This document shows positions 23,992-35,487 of a stretch of DNA of 64,000 nucleotides, piece after piece. How positions within the stretch are numbered: position 1 is the stretch's first letter; each line of letters begins with the position of its first letter. Made by a program: the position numbers and the translations under genes. This DNA is from Escallonia rubra (taxonomy: Eukaryota; Streptophyta; Magnoliopsida; Escalloniales; Escalloniaceae): contig JAVXUO010001354.1 in assembly GCA_033065855.1 (NCBI GenBank), forward strand, positions 186,001-250,000. The letters run 5' to 3'. Below the pieces are notes generated by a model. The model saw nothing but the letters and a program-made list of their open reading frames with translations, had not been told where the DNA came from and searched no databases.

Positions 23992-24834
23992 TTTACCAAA
24001 ACGAACATATGAAGGGTGATCTTACCTGCACACTTTAAGTCTTTAACCATGTTATGCCAGCCCTGAACCGTCCCAACAAATATATAAACATATTCAAAGG
24101 AACTTCTTTTGTTATCTTAGTTCCTTATCAAATTGATGCAGATATCAACCGCTCTTCCATTTTATTTCTTGGAGAGCTCAAGTTTTCTGAGCTGCATCAT
24201 GACTACTCACTGGAATCATCTGTCTCACTCCAACTTCCATTCTTCTTCCATTTTGAGATCCAAATCCAATGCACTGACGGGCAAACTTGCGTTTGAATTC
24301 ACAGGTTAGCACAAGCATAGTTCCACCGTCTCGTCCCACCCGATCGGCTATCTTTAACACATTGGTTACGTGCATAGCGATCAGCAGAAGGAGAAGAAGG
24401 CAGCACCAAAAGGGGGAAGAGGTAGGTGGTTACCGAGGGGGTGAGGAAGAGAGAATGAGAGGGTCTATGTTTTCCTCTTTTGGGTGTAGACATGCACTAG
24501 GATTTGCTCCGCCTCTGTTTCAACCTACACATTCCATTTACAAATTAAGATACATCGTAAACATAGGAAAGATGGCATGGCATACCTTTTTGTCGAGGGT
24601 TCGTCCTTCATTTGCCAACCTTAACTTCCTCTTCTGCATAAAAATAATACAAAGTAATAATCATAATAGGAACAGTAATAATACTTGCTTGTGAAGCCTC
24701 CTTTTTCTTTTTTAGTTTTTAATATGTTATGGATTTAGAGAGCCACAAAAGACTTGAGAGACTATTCAAATTGAGCATGGACATTACACGTGGTCCCGTC
24801 GGGACCTAACACAATCGCCCAAAATACAACTTTA
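23992..24834. other. Spacer without a supported gene
   Basis: Open frames exist on both strands between 24050 and 24700 (for example 65 codons on the minus strand at 24178-24375), but none resembles a family I recognise and none has supporting splice context. I found no repeat boundary. Confidence 0.35.
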
Positions 24835-24842
24835 GTTCACAC

Positions 24843-25744
24843 TAGGGATGGCAATGGGGCGGGTCGGATGCGGATCTTATAAGATCCGTACCCGCCCCGC
24901 TATCTCTGAAACCCCAGCCCGCCCCGCACCGGGTTATATAATTTCAAAACCACATCCGACCCTAAAATACTATAGAAAACCCATCCCATCCCCGCCCCGC
25001 CCCGCCCCGCCCTCAAGCCCTCGAAACCCTTCCAAACAGATAGAATGGAGCCAATGCTTCATTCTTAAACAGATCATCCATGGCCACCACAAATAAAAAC
25101 ATCATGGCAAAACAAAGTATATGAGAACAAGGTTCATTACAATAGCTTTTGATACGATTTCTACAAAAAAAATTTAAAATTGCTAGATTCAAAAACAAGT
25201 GACGACGTCGCGATCGTCGATGGAGGCATTCGATACACCGTTGCAGCAATCGGAAGTGGCAGTAGATCCGAACAAGCTCGTCGGCCGTAGCAGTGTTGGT
25301 TCGTCGCCGTGCGGTACTGCGGTGGAGAGCCGTGCGAGGTGCGGTGGGCTCCAACTCGTGAGGTGGATGGAGAGTTGCCGAGCCGTGAGCCGTGCGCCGT
25401 GTGGGTGGAGAGCGGCCGTACCGTGGCTGTACTCTCTGGTCTGCCGAGATTGGAGAGGAAAGCAAAGCAGAAGCAGGCAAAGCACAAATCTAGGGTATGC
25501 TGGAAAATAGGCATATATATATGGTATAGATGGACGACTAAGATTAAGTAAGCTATTAGGGTATGTATACCGGGGCGGGGCGGGGCGGTATAGGTAAATA
25601 CCATATCCGACCCTAACCCGCTGCGGTTTTTTTTAAAAAAATACCATACCCGCCCCCACGACCCGGTCAAAGTCAAAAAAACCCGCTCCTATCGGGGCAG
25701 GGCGGGGCGGAAATCCGCGGGTTCAGATTTTTTTGCCATCCCTA
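24843..25744 (+). mobile_element. Non-autonomous hAT-type element, copy 2
   Basis: Perfect 8-bp repeats GTTCACAC (24835-24842 and 25745-25752) flank inverted ends TAGGGATGGCAA / TTGCCATCCCTA. The first 30 or so bases match copy 1 in TIC236, in the same orientation, and both carry subterminal CCCCGCCCCGCC and GGGGCGGGGCGG runs. The GC-rich core (25195-25490) creates long open frames on both strands that look like composition effects. No DDE transposase or zinc-finger sequence is visible. Confidence 0.9.
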
Positions 25745-25752
25745 GTTCACAC

Positions 25753-26779
25753 CGTAGACGTGTCTGAGCGTTGAATTAACAAGAATATTCAAACAAAGCA
25801 CCAACATTGCCAGAAAATATATGGCGGTCAATTGCACGAGACTCCAACAATTTCACCGGCGACCTTTAGGCCCGATCACTCACGATACGGCAGCCTTGCA
25901 GTCATGCCCATAGTATGAAATTCGCATTTTGCTTGGGAATATTGTTGATTAATTTGTAAGAGAGAGAGAGAGAGGCAAATCAAGTTGTTATTGCGTGTTT
26001 TGCATGCTTTTACATCCAAGTGTAATGGCACCTGAGGCAAAGAATGCGGAGCTTTGGTGACGTTCTTCCTGATTAGTGACATTTGTTTGGTGGTGCTGAA
26101 AAAGTACCGTTAAAACTTGACGCCGATCAATGGGTGGAGGTATTCACAAAAATGTCTAAACTCTAGGCATCTTGGTGCCAAAACTTGTGGGCGAACCTGT
26201 CATGAAGATAGTGCAGGAAAGCCCACCGAAAAAACATATACACAGGCGTACCTTCATTACTAGTTCTTTGAACTCGGAGACTTCCATATATTTTGAACGT
26301 GAAAGAGGGACCTTGGTTTTCTGTTTCCGAAACATAAATATCTTACTTGGAGGATTGCTATATAACCAGTACCTTCTGTGCGAGAATGACAAAAGGCATG
26401 AAGTTGATCTGCAACATAACATAGGTGGCTCTGGCACTTGTAACTACTGATGGGATAATGCAAAGACACGTTGGCGATGACTTTGGATTTTAATACGCCG
26501 CTGCCACCGCTTGAGAGTTGGCAGCGATTCATCTCTGAAGCGGTTCAGATATAGATTGAAAAAAATGTTTGAGATACTTCAAGTAATCCACCGGCTGGAT
26601 TAGTTGAAACTAATGCTAGGTGCAAGCAGCACCCTGTATGAGGAGCAGAAGGCAGATTTTAGCACTTTTTCTGCAGTCATTTGTTATACATACATGCACC
26701 AAAACCGATGCAAGAATGGAGCAGACCTTCTTGGTGGTAATAATATGAAGGGTAAACTGATGTGGATAATCCGCAGAAT
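25753..26779. other. Spacer; weak exon-like sequence near 26160-26535
   Basis: Frames of about 90 codons are open on both strands between 26156 and 26532. The minus-strand version includes CHSRTEGTGYIAILQVRYL and looks protein-like to the eye, but I cannot assign it to a family or build a spliced gene around it. A short (AG)n run lies near 25960. No other structure was seen. Confidence 0.3.
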
Positions 26780-26788
26780 CACTTTTTG

Positions 26789-27491
26789 GGATCCGGATCC
26801 CCTGCTGTGGCTAGGGTTACAGCAAGGGTGCTGTAGCCCAGTCACAGCCGTCCGATCGAGATAAGTGGGAGGGAAGGGCTTAGATTAAGCCACGTCATCC
26901 GGATATCCTTCTCTCTCCAAAAGCCCCTTTCTCTCTCCAATTCCATCTGAGAGCTGTGACGACTTCCCGACGCTCTCCACTTGCCGACGACGACATATCC
27001 ATGGTCCACCTTCACCACCTTCCGGCGACGAGATCTACAATCTCTCTCTCTCTTTTCCAAAAATCAAGGTGGCCAGCGCTGCGATGTAAATACACCGTGC
27101 ACCGGCGATGAAATACGAGGTGTCAGCGGAAGGTGTAGATCGGTGTCGACGGAAGGTGGCGCATGGTTCGATTTCAGGCCGTTGGAGGAGAGAGAGGGAG
27201 TATCGGTCAATGCATCGCCGGAAGGTTCACCACCGGATGTGCTGTCGCCGTTTCACCACCGGATGTGCCGTCTCCGTGCCACCGTCCGAAGTTGGAGGAG
27301 CCTGCCGCCGACAGAAAGAATTGGAGAGAGAGTGAATGGTCCGAAGTGTGGTTGGGTCGGCAGAGAGAGTGAATAGTCTGGATGACGTGGCTTAATCTAA
27401 GTCCTTCCCTCCCACTTATCTCGATCCGACGACTGTGACTGGGCTACAGCACCCCTGCTGTAACCCTAGCCACAGCAGGGGATCCGGATCC
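26789..27491. mobile_element. Mutator-type element with about 112-bp terminal inverted repeats
   Basis: The terminal inverted repeats begin GGATCCGGATCCCCTGCTGT and run to about 26900 on the left and from 27380 on the right, with about four mismatches by eye. Flanking 9-bp repeats CACTTTTTG (26780-26788) and CACTTTTGG (27492-27500) differ at one base; long inverted repeats with 9-bp duplications are diagnostic of Mutator-like elements. The interior (26901-27379) is GC-rich, includes a short internal repeat (TTCACCACCGGATGTGC twice near 27225 and 27252), and encodes no recognisable MURA transposase. Confidence 0.88.
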
Positions 27492-28060
27492 CACTTTTGG
27501 ATGACCAATTCCAGAACACGACAAGTGCAAGAACAATTCTAAATCAAATACATACTGGAGACATATCAAACCTTTTTCTTTTGATGTACCTGATGAACTT
27601 ACCTTAACCGAAGATTTATACAAATGGGCAAGTATGGAGATAATCATTTTCCTCTAGGTTTCCTTTTCTTCAACACTCTTTTGTATCCCCTTACTTAATG
27701 CATATACCTCTTTGTTAACCCTACGGTTATTTAACCTAGGATTATATTTGATTTTGATGATAACTAACATTGATAATTATGCTGTCTAACATGCATTGAG
27801 TTGATGAAGCAATAGGAACAATCTCATACTCATGCAAACAGATTATTAGACGAGCAACACTGTCAAAGACTCTCAACGGAACGCATCAAAGAGGGAATTC
27901 GTCGATTGAAGTTTTCATGCTTTTAATTCCGTCTTTGTAAAATAGACATAGAAAGATGATCGTTACGATGACTGTATACCTAAAACTTGCCCATAGGTTT
28001 CCCTTGCATGCATAAAAGTTTTTCATGCTTTAAAAACAAGGAAACTGTATTTTCAGGAAT

Positions 28061-28290
28061 GCAGTCGACTGCATTAGGATGCAGTCGACTGCATTAGGAT
28101 GCAGTCGACTGCATGTTGGGCAGTAGGGTATTACAGTCAACTGCATTGGAATGCAGTCGACTGCAATACTTCCAGTAGCCTATTACAGTCGACCGCATTT
28201 CATTGCAGTCGACTGCAAGTTGGAAATTTGAATTTCCAACGGCTACTTTTTGGGTTACAGTCGACTGCAATGGGCATTGCAGTCGACTGC
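28061..28290. repeat. Array of GCAGTCGACTGC palindromes in the copia-type LTR
   Basis: Six exact copies of the 12-bp palindrome GCAGTCGACTGC plus three one- or two-base variants (such as ACAGTCAACTGC) lie within 230 bp. The first three are exactly 20 bp apart (28061, 28081, 28101). The array is in the upstream half of the LTR, where U3 promoter elements would lie, before a TATAAATA box near 28355. Confidence 0.92.
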
Positions 28291-28351
28291 ATTTACCGTT
28301 TGGCGCATTTAATGCCCCACCTAACCCTAAACGGTCATATTTATTCCCAGC

Positions 28352-28362
28352 TCTATAAATAC
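28352..28362 (+). promoter_or_regulatory. TATA box of the copia-type LTR
   Basis: The sequence CTCTATAAATACTC lies about 60 bp downstream of the palindrome array in the LTR. It has the form and place of the U3 core promoter that would drive the retrotransposon transcript rightward. In a solo LTR it could act only on flanking DNA, and here the next DNA is another LTR. Confidence 0.55.
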
Positions 28363-29530
28363 TCATCTTGGGCATTGTTTTCAATCATCAATTGCATTCA
28401 AAAGCTCTCCTATCTTTCATATTCTCAAATATTAAAGCAATTGTTCAAATATCTCTTGTTTTCATTGATTTCTCATCCTTTTCAAGAGAGCATTTATTGT
28501 GAGCTTACATTAGAGAGAGATACACTTTCATAAGTCATCATACACTCATCTCTCTTGTTCTAGTACTTCAACTTGTACTCATCTACTTCTTAAGAGTGAA
28601 ATCTTGTACACATTTCTTCATTGAAAGGTTCTTGTATCAAAGCTTGGGGTTGTCAAGCTTTGGAGCTTTGGGTTTGTCAAAGCTTGTTCTTGATGTGGGC
28701 ATAGCATCAAGGGATTGTAAGAGGTTCGATCTTGACCCGTAAGGAAGATCATACTTGTGACACCCTCAACCCAAGTGACATCACCGGGCTGAGTTATCAA
28801 CCATAATCACTTTCAAAATCCTGTGCTGAATACAGAGCAACTACATCCTCATACTCATACATCATTAATAGACGCTCCAAATTGCGTCCTTACAAAAATT
28901 TTCTTACAAACATACATCATATTGCAGCGGAAGACTTTCAAGTCTTTAAACAACATGAAAGTATACAACCTAATATACGACTGTAGTCGTAGGACTCTTA
29001 TCAACCTATCTCGCAACACATTCTTCATTCCACCATTCCTAGCTGTTCTTACCTCACACAACTGATCCCCTTACTCAACTTTTCTAGCTTGTGTCTTTTT
29101 CCTTACTAGAAGGTTCTCCTTGATCAACCTCATAGCCTGCACAATACAACATAAGGAATGAGCGCAAATCGCCCAGTAAAGACAACACGAGGAGTATCGT
29201 GTACAAATGATTCAAAAGACTCGGAGGAATAATGATCATCTCAACGATAGCAATGAATCAAGAGTAGTCAATAAATTTTCAACATCAGCATAATTGTCAA
29301 ACGATGTTTTCTTTCGTCAGACTGAGTGGCTTCAAGGCCCAACAGAACAGCATTACTGCCACCTCATCATGGACAAGACTGACTGACCGACAGACAGACT
29401 GACTATGCAAGTGAACCCTAAAATAAGAAATTGAAAAGATAAACATCAACGAAATACAAGTCATTAAAATCATTAACATCAAAAGAAAATCAAATGCAAT
29501 GCAACTCAGACACGACAGACTAGACTTGAC

Positions 29531-29658
29531 CAGACATGACAGACTCGACTCGCGCGCCCTACATCCTTTTTGCCAGTGATCATGTTTCACAGGCCAGACA
29601 TGACAGACTCGACTTGCGCGCCCTACATCCTTTTTGCCAGTGATCATGTTTCACAGGC
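29531..29658. repeat. 64-bp tandem duplication inside the nested LTR
   Basis: The sequence starting CAGACATGACAGACTCGACT at 29531 recurs at 29595 with almost no change (one C/T difference seen). Both copies contain CGCGCCCTACATCC and GTGATCATGTTTCAC. Confidence 0.9.
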
Positions 29659-29930
29659 CATCCTCATCATATTGATGTCCCATTTTACGGGATGTTCATC
29701 TCAGTCTCAAATAAATAGAAGAGACACTGTCAACAGGCAGGGAACTCATTTAGAGTGCTTTCCCTAACCACGTTACAGCCAAGCAACATGACTTCATTAA
29801 CGGGGCGGACTAAGGGAAAATTTATTCCACCTTATGTCCTCAACAACATAGCTCAATAAGGAATACCGGATCAAAAGATCAACCGGTGTTCAGACTTAAC
29901 AACAAGAGTTCAACATAACATCATCAACAT

Positions 29931-30300
29931 GGCAGACTTGGGAGAATATTACCGCAAGCCCTCAGCAACATTCTTGCATAAGAGGAATGTCGACTACCAA
30001 TAAATGTCAACATTTCACAACAACACGCAATGACCTCAACAACATCATTATCAACGATAGGGCGGACTCGGGAGAAGATTACCGCAAGCCCTCATCAACA
30101 TTCTTACATAAGATGAATGTCGACTACCAATAAGTGCCGACATCTCACAACAACACACAACGACCTCAACAACATCATCATCAACGACATGGCGGACTCG
30201 GGAGAAGTTTGCCACAAGTCCTCAATAGTGTTCTCAAAGAGAAGAGATATCGACCATCAATAACTGCCGGCATCTCACAACAATCACACAATAACCCCTT
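29931..30300. repeat. About three copies of a 130-bp tandem repeat inside the nested LTR
   Basis: Units begin GGC(A/G)GACT(T/C)GGGAG at 29931, 30061 and 30191, an exact 130-bp period. Each contains a CCGCAAG/CCACAAG CCCTCA segment, a GAATGTCGAC-type segment (varied in the third) and CATC(T)CACAACAAC. The third copy is the most diverged. Confidence 0.85.
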
Positions 30301-32818
30301 CACAACACCATCATCAACTTCAAGTATGCTAATCGAATCGAATCATAGCATACTGGGACACCCATCATCCTCACTAAATTCTATCAACAGGGCGGACTAA
30401 GGTAATTTATTCTACCCTAAGTCCTCAACAGCACAATTCAAATATGCGTATACCGGTCACAATAACTACCGGTGACCAATCATAACAACAAGAATTCAAC
30501 AATACGTCATCAACATGGCATGCTAATCGAACAATGAATTAGCATATCAGAACCGTATTGTCCTTACCTTATTGGCTTATAGTCGAAGCAACTCGCAAAT
30601 CTCTAATCGCAACGAGCTGCATCACCTAGTCAAATAATACTCTGCTCGTTAGAAATCATTCCACATATACACACTCTCAATTCTACCCCTTCCCATATAA
30701 TCATTTATAGCGTCTTACGACAGCTTGTTAATTCGATCTAATAATTGGATCCTTAACCTAGCTTATCAACGCATTAGCAGTAGACACTATCTCATTATTT
30801 CAACGTATTATCATCATTCATCACTTCCCACCATTTCGAACGCTGAATTACACGCGTTCCCTAAAATTTGGCGTCAACATGACAAATTATCAAAATACCC
30901 CCTGACGGTTCACTACCACTCAAACACCCCAAATCTGCTTCAAAACAACCTCTCAGGTGTTTTACAACTCTTTTCGGACTAAAAAGTCCTTTGAAAAACT
31001 TTATCGGGAAAATTACCAAAATACTCCTCTCTGGGTGACAATTTACCAAAATGCCCCCTGAGGGTTCCCAGCATCATAAAAATCTCAAAAGTGCTTTAAA
31101 ACGCTATTTTAAGCCTCCTGAATTCATTCTTGAGCTAAAAAGTATTTTACAGAATTTTCGTCCAAAAATCCCGAACCGGCTTCCGGACCGAGCGCTTAAA
31201 AGCCCGTTCGACCAAAAATGGCTAACGACTTCGGAATGACCCGAACTCTTGGGAAATGGAACTTCTCAGCATCATAGAGTCCTCATAAAAGTTTTGCGCA
31301 AAATCGCGATCATTTGATATTTTAAATTTCACTGTAAAGTTCCAAACTTCCCGCATCCGTTCACCCCCTTCTCGACCTCGGAAAAATCTGAAATTTTTCC
31401 ACGACACAAGTCTCCTAAAAATAACTATGGCCTATTTTTTGCACTTTGGCTAAATCTGACCCTAACTATTTTTAAAAATTCGAATTAGAAACTGTTTAAC
31501 TAATTTCCACCTTTAGTGACAAAAACAGTCACTATTCACATCAACACACACACTAATTCACCTTCACGCACACACACTTATCTTCTTCCTCCTTCAACAG
31601 TTACACACCTGGGCACATTTCTCTTCCAATCACACATGAACTTCTCACGAACTCATCTTAGATCACTTACACACATTATAATACACCCAATTCATGTCCT
31701 AAACTCATTATTATGCATCAATTTCGCACAATTAAACCAATTGAATTCAAACCCATGAACCAAATTGAAGAACACACACTTGAACACACTTAATCACACA
31801 CCCACGCACACTGAAATCAACCCAATCCAAGACCCTAGTTCATTTTCTCTTTTCTTGTTGGATTAGGGTCTTATATTCATAATCCCAACAAGAATTCATC
31901 CCAAATTCTCCATTTCCAATCAATTCGTACCTACCCGAATATATAGAGAGATATATACATCTATATGTACCATATTCTCAAACGAATTCGATCAATTTCC
32001 ACACTTAAGGGTTCAAGATCATACCCCGTTGGGGTTCGAATTCAACTTTTCTGCTCTTTCTTTCCTTCCCCTCCTTCTTCTTCCTCCTTTTTCCCTTTCT
32101 TTCCTTCTCTTTTTCCTTCCTTCCCGTGGCTGCTACTGTGCACGTTTTCAGCTGTTCTTCACTTCTTCTTATTTCTGTTTTCCTCCCCAAACTTTCCTTT
32201 TATATTTTCCTCATTAATCTCCATCCATCAATACTTTATAATTTCCCACCATGACTCAGGTTATGGCAAGCAGGAGGTGGCCATCGTGCATGGCCTGTTT
32301 TCCCCAGGTTATGCCACATTTTGCAAAGTTTCAAAATTTGCACTTTGGCCCCTCAAGTTTCTAAAATTGCATTTTGACCCCTCGACTTTGGAAAATTACA
32401 ATTTGACCCCAAAATCACCCTAACCCTCCATTTAGCTCCCTAATACTTCATTATCATCAAAAGGATGCTACTTAATAAAGATAGCACCCCTTAATTAATC
32501 AAACTCGTGGTTAGATAAATCTCCGGTATTTTCCGGGGTATTACAATACTAGTGGATTCTAGGGCCTTTCAAAGGACTTCCTTGAAGGGGTGGACATAGG
32601 CTTGTGGGTATATCAAGCCGAACCATTCAATTCTCCTTGTCAAGTATCTCTAAACCCTTCTCTCTTTACATTATTGTTTTACATTTGTGTTGAGATTGAT
32701 TGTTTGTTTATTTGAGTTTTTGAGATTGAGGTTTGTTGGTTGTTAATTTTTAAAGTAGTCTTAAAACCCTATTCACCCCCCTCCCCCCCTCTAGGGTTAT
32801 TTTATTGGTTTCACTCTT

Positions 32819-33615
32819 CTTTTGGCCCTCAACCAACCCAATTTCCCAGCCATCAAATTACTTCCTCTCCAACACAACCTTTCACGGTCCACCCCAAGTT
32901 TATTACGACCATCTCCTCTCCATAGTCCCTGTTGGCAGATCGGAGGTTGGCCGCGTCCATCTACTCCTTTGTGTACTCAACCGTGTGCGCTTGCTGCTGT
33001 GCCAGGACTATAAGGAAATAAAGTTGTGCCCTTACTAACAGCAATTACTTTTGGTGCAGTGGTAAGCGCTTGATCCTAACAGTCCCTTTAATTTTCTTCT
33101 TTTTTTGAACCATGCTTCAGCCTCCTCACCACCTACTTCTCTTTTTCTCGCCTTTTCCCATTCTTGTTGCTCCGAATATCGCCCATCTTGCATTGTACAC
33201 GTGTCTCTTAAATTGGATGTCCATAATTAATTTTTATGAAAATTTCAGCTTCTTCCTGTCTTGATCAGCCATGATATTCTTAGCTTTATGGACGACTCGA
33301 TCTTTTCGATGTCCACCTCAAGTTATTAGTGATGCCAATGGTCAAGCTATTAGGAACTCCGCCTAGACTACTTGAGTTTGTAGTACCGATCAAAGTCTCT
33401 GTTCATAGATTAATGCTTCCTTGACCAATGCTAGGGCATTCTTCAAGAAGTTCATAATCTTTCTTCCTCTTGTGATGTTTGGGTCAGTCTTGACTGTCGT
33501 TTCTTTAATCAACTTATTGCCAAAAGAAGTTCAGTTCAAGATTGCAAATAAGAAAGGTACTTAATAGTGTTTTTGAAATGATAGTCACTTATAAATGATA
33601 TTCACTTTCCTTCGC
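32819..33615. other. Spacer between LTRs; no supported gene
   Basis: No exon with family similarity was recognised. A TGGTGCAGTGGTAAG motif near 33053 resembles a tRNA A box, but no B box follows. The segment near 33330-33560 might be LINE-derived (GATGCCAATGGTCAAGC encodes DANGQA, as in LINE RNase H), which I could not confirm. Confidence 0.3.
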
Positions 33616-33620
33616 TTTAA

Positions 33621-34587
33621 TGAATCCTAGAGGGGGGTAAATAGTGTTTTTGAAACTTAATTGAGAAATAAAATCTAATAAGAAAAAATTTCAAAAAATT
33701 GATCAAGGAAAAATTAAACAAGCATATTATCTTATAATATGAGAAAGAAATTAAGGCGATACTTAAGAGATAGAAGTTTAGAGATACTTAACACGAGAAA
33801 TTTAAATGGTTCGATTTGAACTCCCTTAAACCTGCATTTTACTATTCGAATAAGGCCCTTGAAGAGCCCTTAAATCCACGTGTATGATTTATCTTTGGGT
33901 CAACTCCTAACCACAATACAGTCCCTTGGTACTATGCCCACATCAAAAATCAAGCTTTGACAATTCCAAGCTTCAAGCTTGACAATTCCAAGCCTTGTTA
34001 CAGAATAATAGATGATAACTGTCCTGTGTAAATGAAGCTCTCATAGGAAGATGATGTGCACAGTTGAAGCTCTCATCGGTGCAGAGGCCAGAGATGAGAA
34101 AATTGATGACTTGAATTTTGATCTCTCAATTTATGAAGCTCACAAAAAATATCGAGAATTATAAAGAGAGAAGATTTAAATCTTGAGCACAAATGTTTCT
34201 CCAGTAAATATAGGCTTCAAATGTGCTTTTCATGAAGTTTAAATTAGCCTCAAATGATTTTTATAGTGTGGAAAAGCAATATGGCCGTCACATGTTTAGT
34301 TGAACAATAATTGCTCAAATCTGCATACTACTGGTCGATTGAAAGAAACTTTCAGTTACATGAAAGTAGCCATTATGTGTTTTCAAGAAACTCTTAGTTA
34401 ACCGAAAGATCCAAACAAAGTTTTCTTGAAAAATGCCTTTCATGTAAATTTTTGATTGACCGAAAGTTCTGGCTTTTCTTGAAACAGTCTTTCATGAAGC
34501 AGTTATAATTTTCTCTACAAAAACTCAAATCTAAACACTGTTTTTTGCATTGGAAAGCTAACAAAAAGATTTATCCAATTATTAACA
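33621..34587 (-). mobile_element. Copia-type LTR remnant, minus orientation (bounds approximate)
   Basis: Read on the minus strand, the sequence parallels the solo LTR at 27713-32813: a TTGTCAAAGCTTG segment, a GATGTGGGCATAG segment, a CGAACCATT segment, AAGTATCTCTAAAC, and an end with ACCCCCCTCTAGGATTCA. The first half has repeated CTTTC/GAAAG-containing short palindromic blocks near 34330-34500 instead of the GCAGTCGACTGC array. I found no convincing target duplication, so the left-strand start near 34587 is tentative. Confidence 0.6.
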
Positions 34588-35400
34588 GTTTAGTTCTAAA
34601 ACCATCTTTGAAAAAATATTTAGCTCCAACCAAGGTGGACTAATATGTTAGAAAGATACTCCTTGTTTGTTAAGATGTAAACTCACATGCAGCGTACAAG
34701 ATATCGAAGAGCCATATTTATTGATCTAAGTATGAAACAAAAACTACTCATATAATATAAGACTAAAGAAATTTTGCAATGATTTTGCCTATGCATCTTA
34801 CATTCTTCTTTGACATTGAATTTGACCAAGTTCTCTTAATATGCCCATCATAATGCTTTAGCGTCCTTTATTCATTCTGTAACCTCATATTATCCAAGCA
34901 GATTCCTAACGTCATCAATATTGATAGAAGATGAAATCTTTTGGTGGAGATGGAGTTCTTGAGACAAAGCGTTGGAGGACCAAAATAGAGCGAGACAGAG
35001 TAATTGAAAGGGTCGGGAGACATTCAATCGACAAGGCAAATTGAGTCATTTTATCCAAACAGTTACCTCAATTCTCAGCTTGTGTTGCATTCGGTCAAAA
35101 GATCGGTAGAATCAATACTTTGAAGCACGAGTGTAAGAAGCTCTTACGCCAGTAAAAAAAACTAATAGAAAAGGACATTTAGCATTTCGGATTCTAAAAG
35201 TGGCGCTATCTAAGCGACCTTAAGCGACGAAGCGGAGTTCAAATGACTAAAAATGAAAGCTGCGCTCAAAGAGCGCATGTATCGTTTGTACCCGGAGGTA
35301 CTAACGATGCAGGCCAAGCGTGGACGTTAAATAAGCGACAAAAAGCTAAAATTGATGGGAAGAAAACCGCTTCGTCCCACCTTTTTGCTGCCGAAGAGTG
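34588..35400. other. Spacer upstream of the CID gene
   Basis: No gene was recognised. The last 200 bases are GC-richer and should contain the promoter of the CID5/CID6-type gene. I could not pick a TATA box with confidence. Confidence 0.4.
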
Positions 35401-35409
35401 CGAGACCCG

Positions 35410-35487
35410 CCCCATTTTCACCATTTGACAGGGACGAGCAGAGGAGGAGCGAAAAGAGGAGTTTTCATTCAGTCTTGATCGATCGAG
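35410..35487 (+). other. Likely 5' UTR exon of the CID gene
   Basis: The purine-rich stretch ending CGATCGAG is followed by GTACGC (donor at 35488). The next good acceptor, TTTTTGCCGCAG at 38727-38738, precedes the coding start by 23 bases. This implies a leader intron of roughly 3.25 kb, which contains an element at 36922-37620. The exon start is a guess from base composition. Confidence 0.4.

Larger units (their letters stand above)
28756..32545 (+). mobile_element. 3.8-kb solo LTR nested in the copia-type LTR
   Basis: It begins TGTGACACCCTCAACCC and ends GGGGTATTACA, flanked by the target duplication ATACT (28751-28755 and 32546-32550). TGTGACACCC / GGGTATTACA ends and multi-kilobase length suit LTRs of the gypsy type, particularly Tekay/Del-like chromoviruses or Ogre-like elements. 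No internal protein domains are visible; the open frames inside are short. It must be younger than the copia-type LTR it interrupts. The family is inferred from end sequence and length only. Confidence 0.82.
27713..32813 (+). mobile_element. Copia-type solo LTR (about 1.3 kb), split by a nested LTR
   Basis: It starts TGTTAACCC at 27713 and ends GGTTTCA at 32813, flanked by the 5-bp repeat CTCTT (27708-27712 and 32814-32818). Removing the nested insertion leaves about 1,306 bp. The right part has the ATTCACCCCC...CTCTAGGG segment typical of the ends of SIRE/Tork-like copia LTRs. No gag, integrase or reverse transcriptase frame is present, and the matching target duplication shows it is a solo LTR left by recombination between two LTRs. 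Confidence 0.85.

Noticed and set aside
24178..24493. Overlapping open frames on both strands
   Set aside because: No family similarity, and both strands are equally open.
25013..25676. Open frames up to 171 codons on several strands and frames at once
   Set aside because: They lie in the GC-rich core of a hAT-type element, overlap in all frames, and are dominated by Arg/Ser/Thr/His as expected from GC-rich low-complexity DNA.
28061..28290. CRISPR-like regularly spaced repeats
   Set aside because: The repeat is a 12-bp palindrome with very short irregular spacers inside a plant LTR; this is not a CRISPR array.
31965..32423. 152-codon frame rich in Ser, Phe and Pro
   Set aside because: It lies in a C-T-rich part of the 3.8-kb solo LTR and shows no gag or polymerase similarity.
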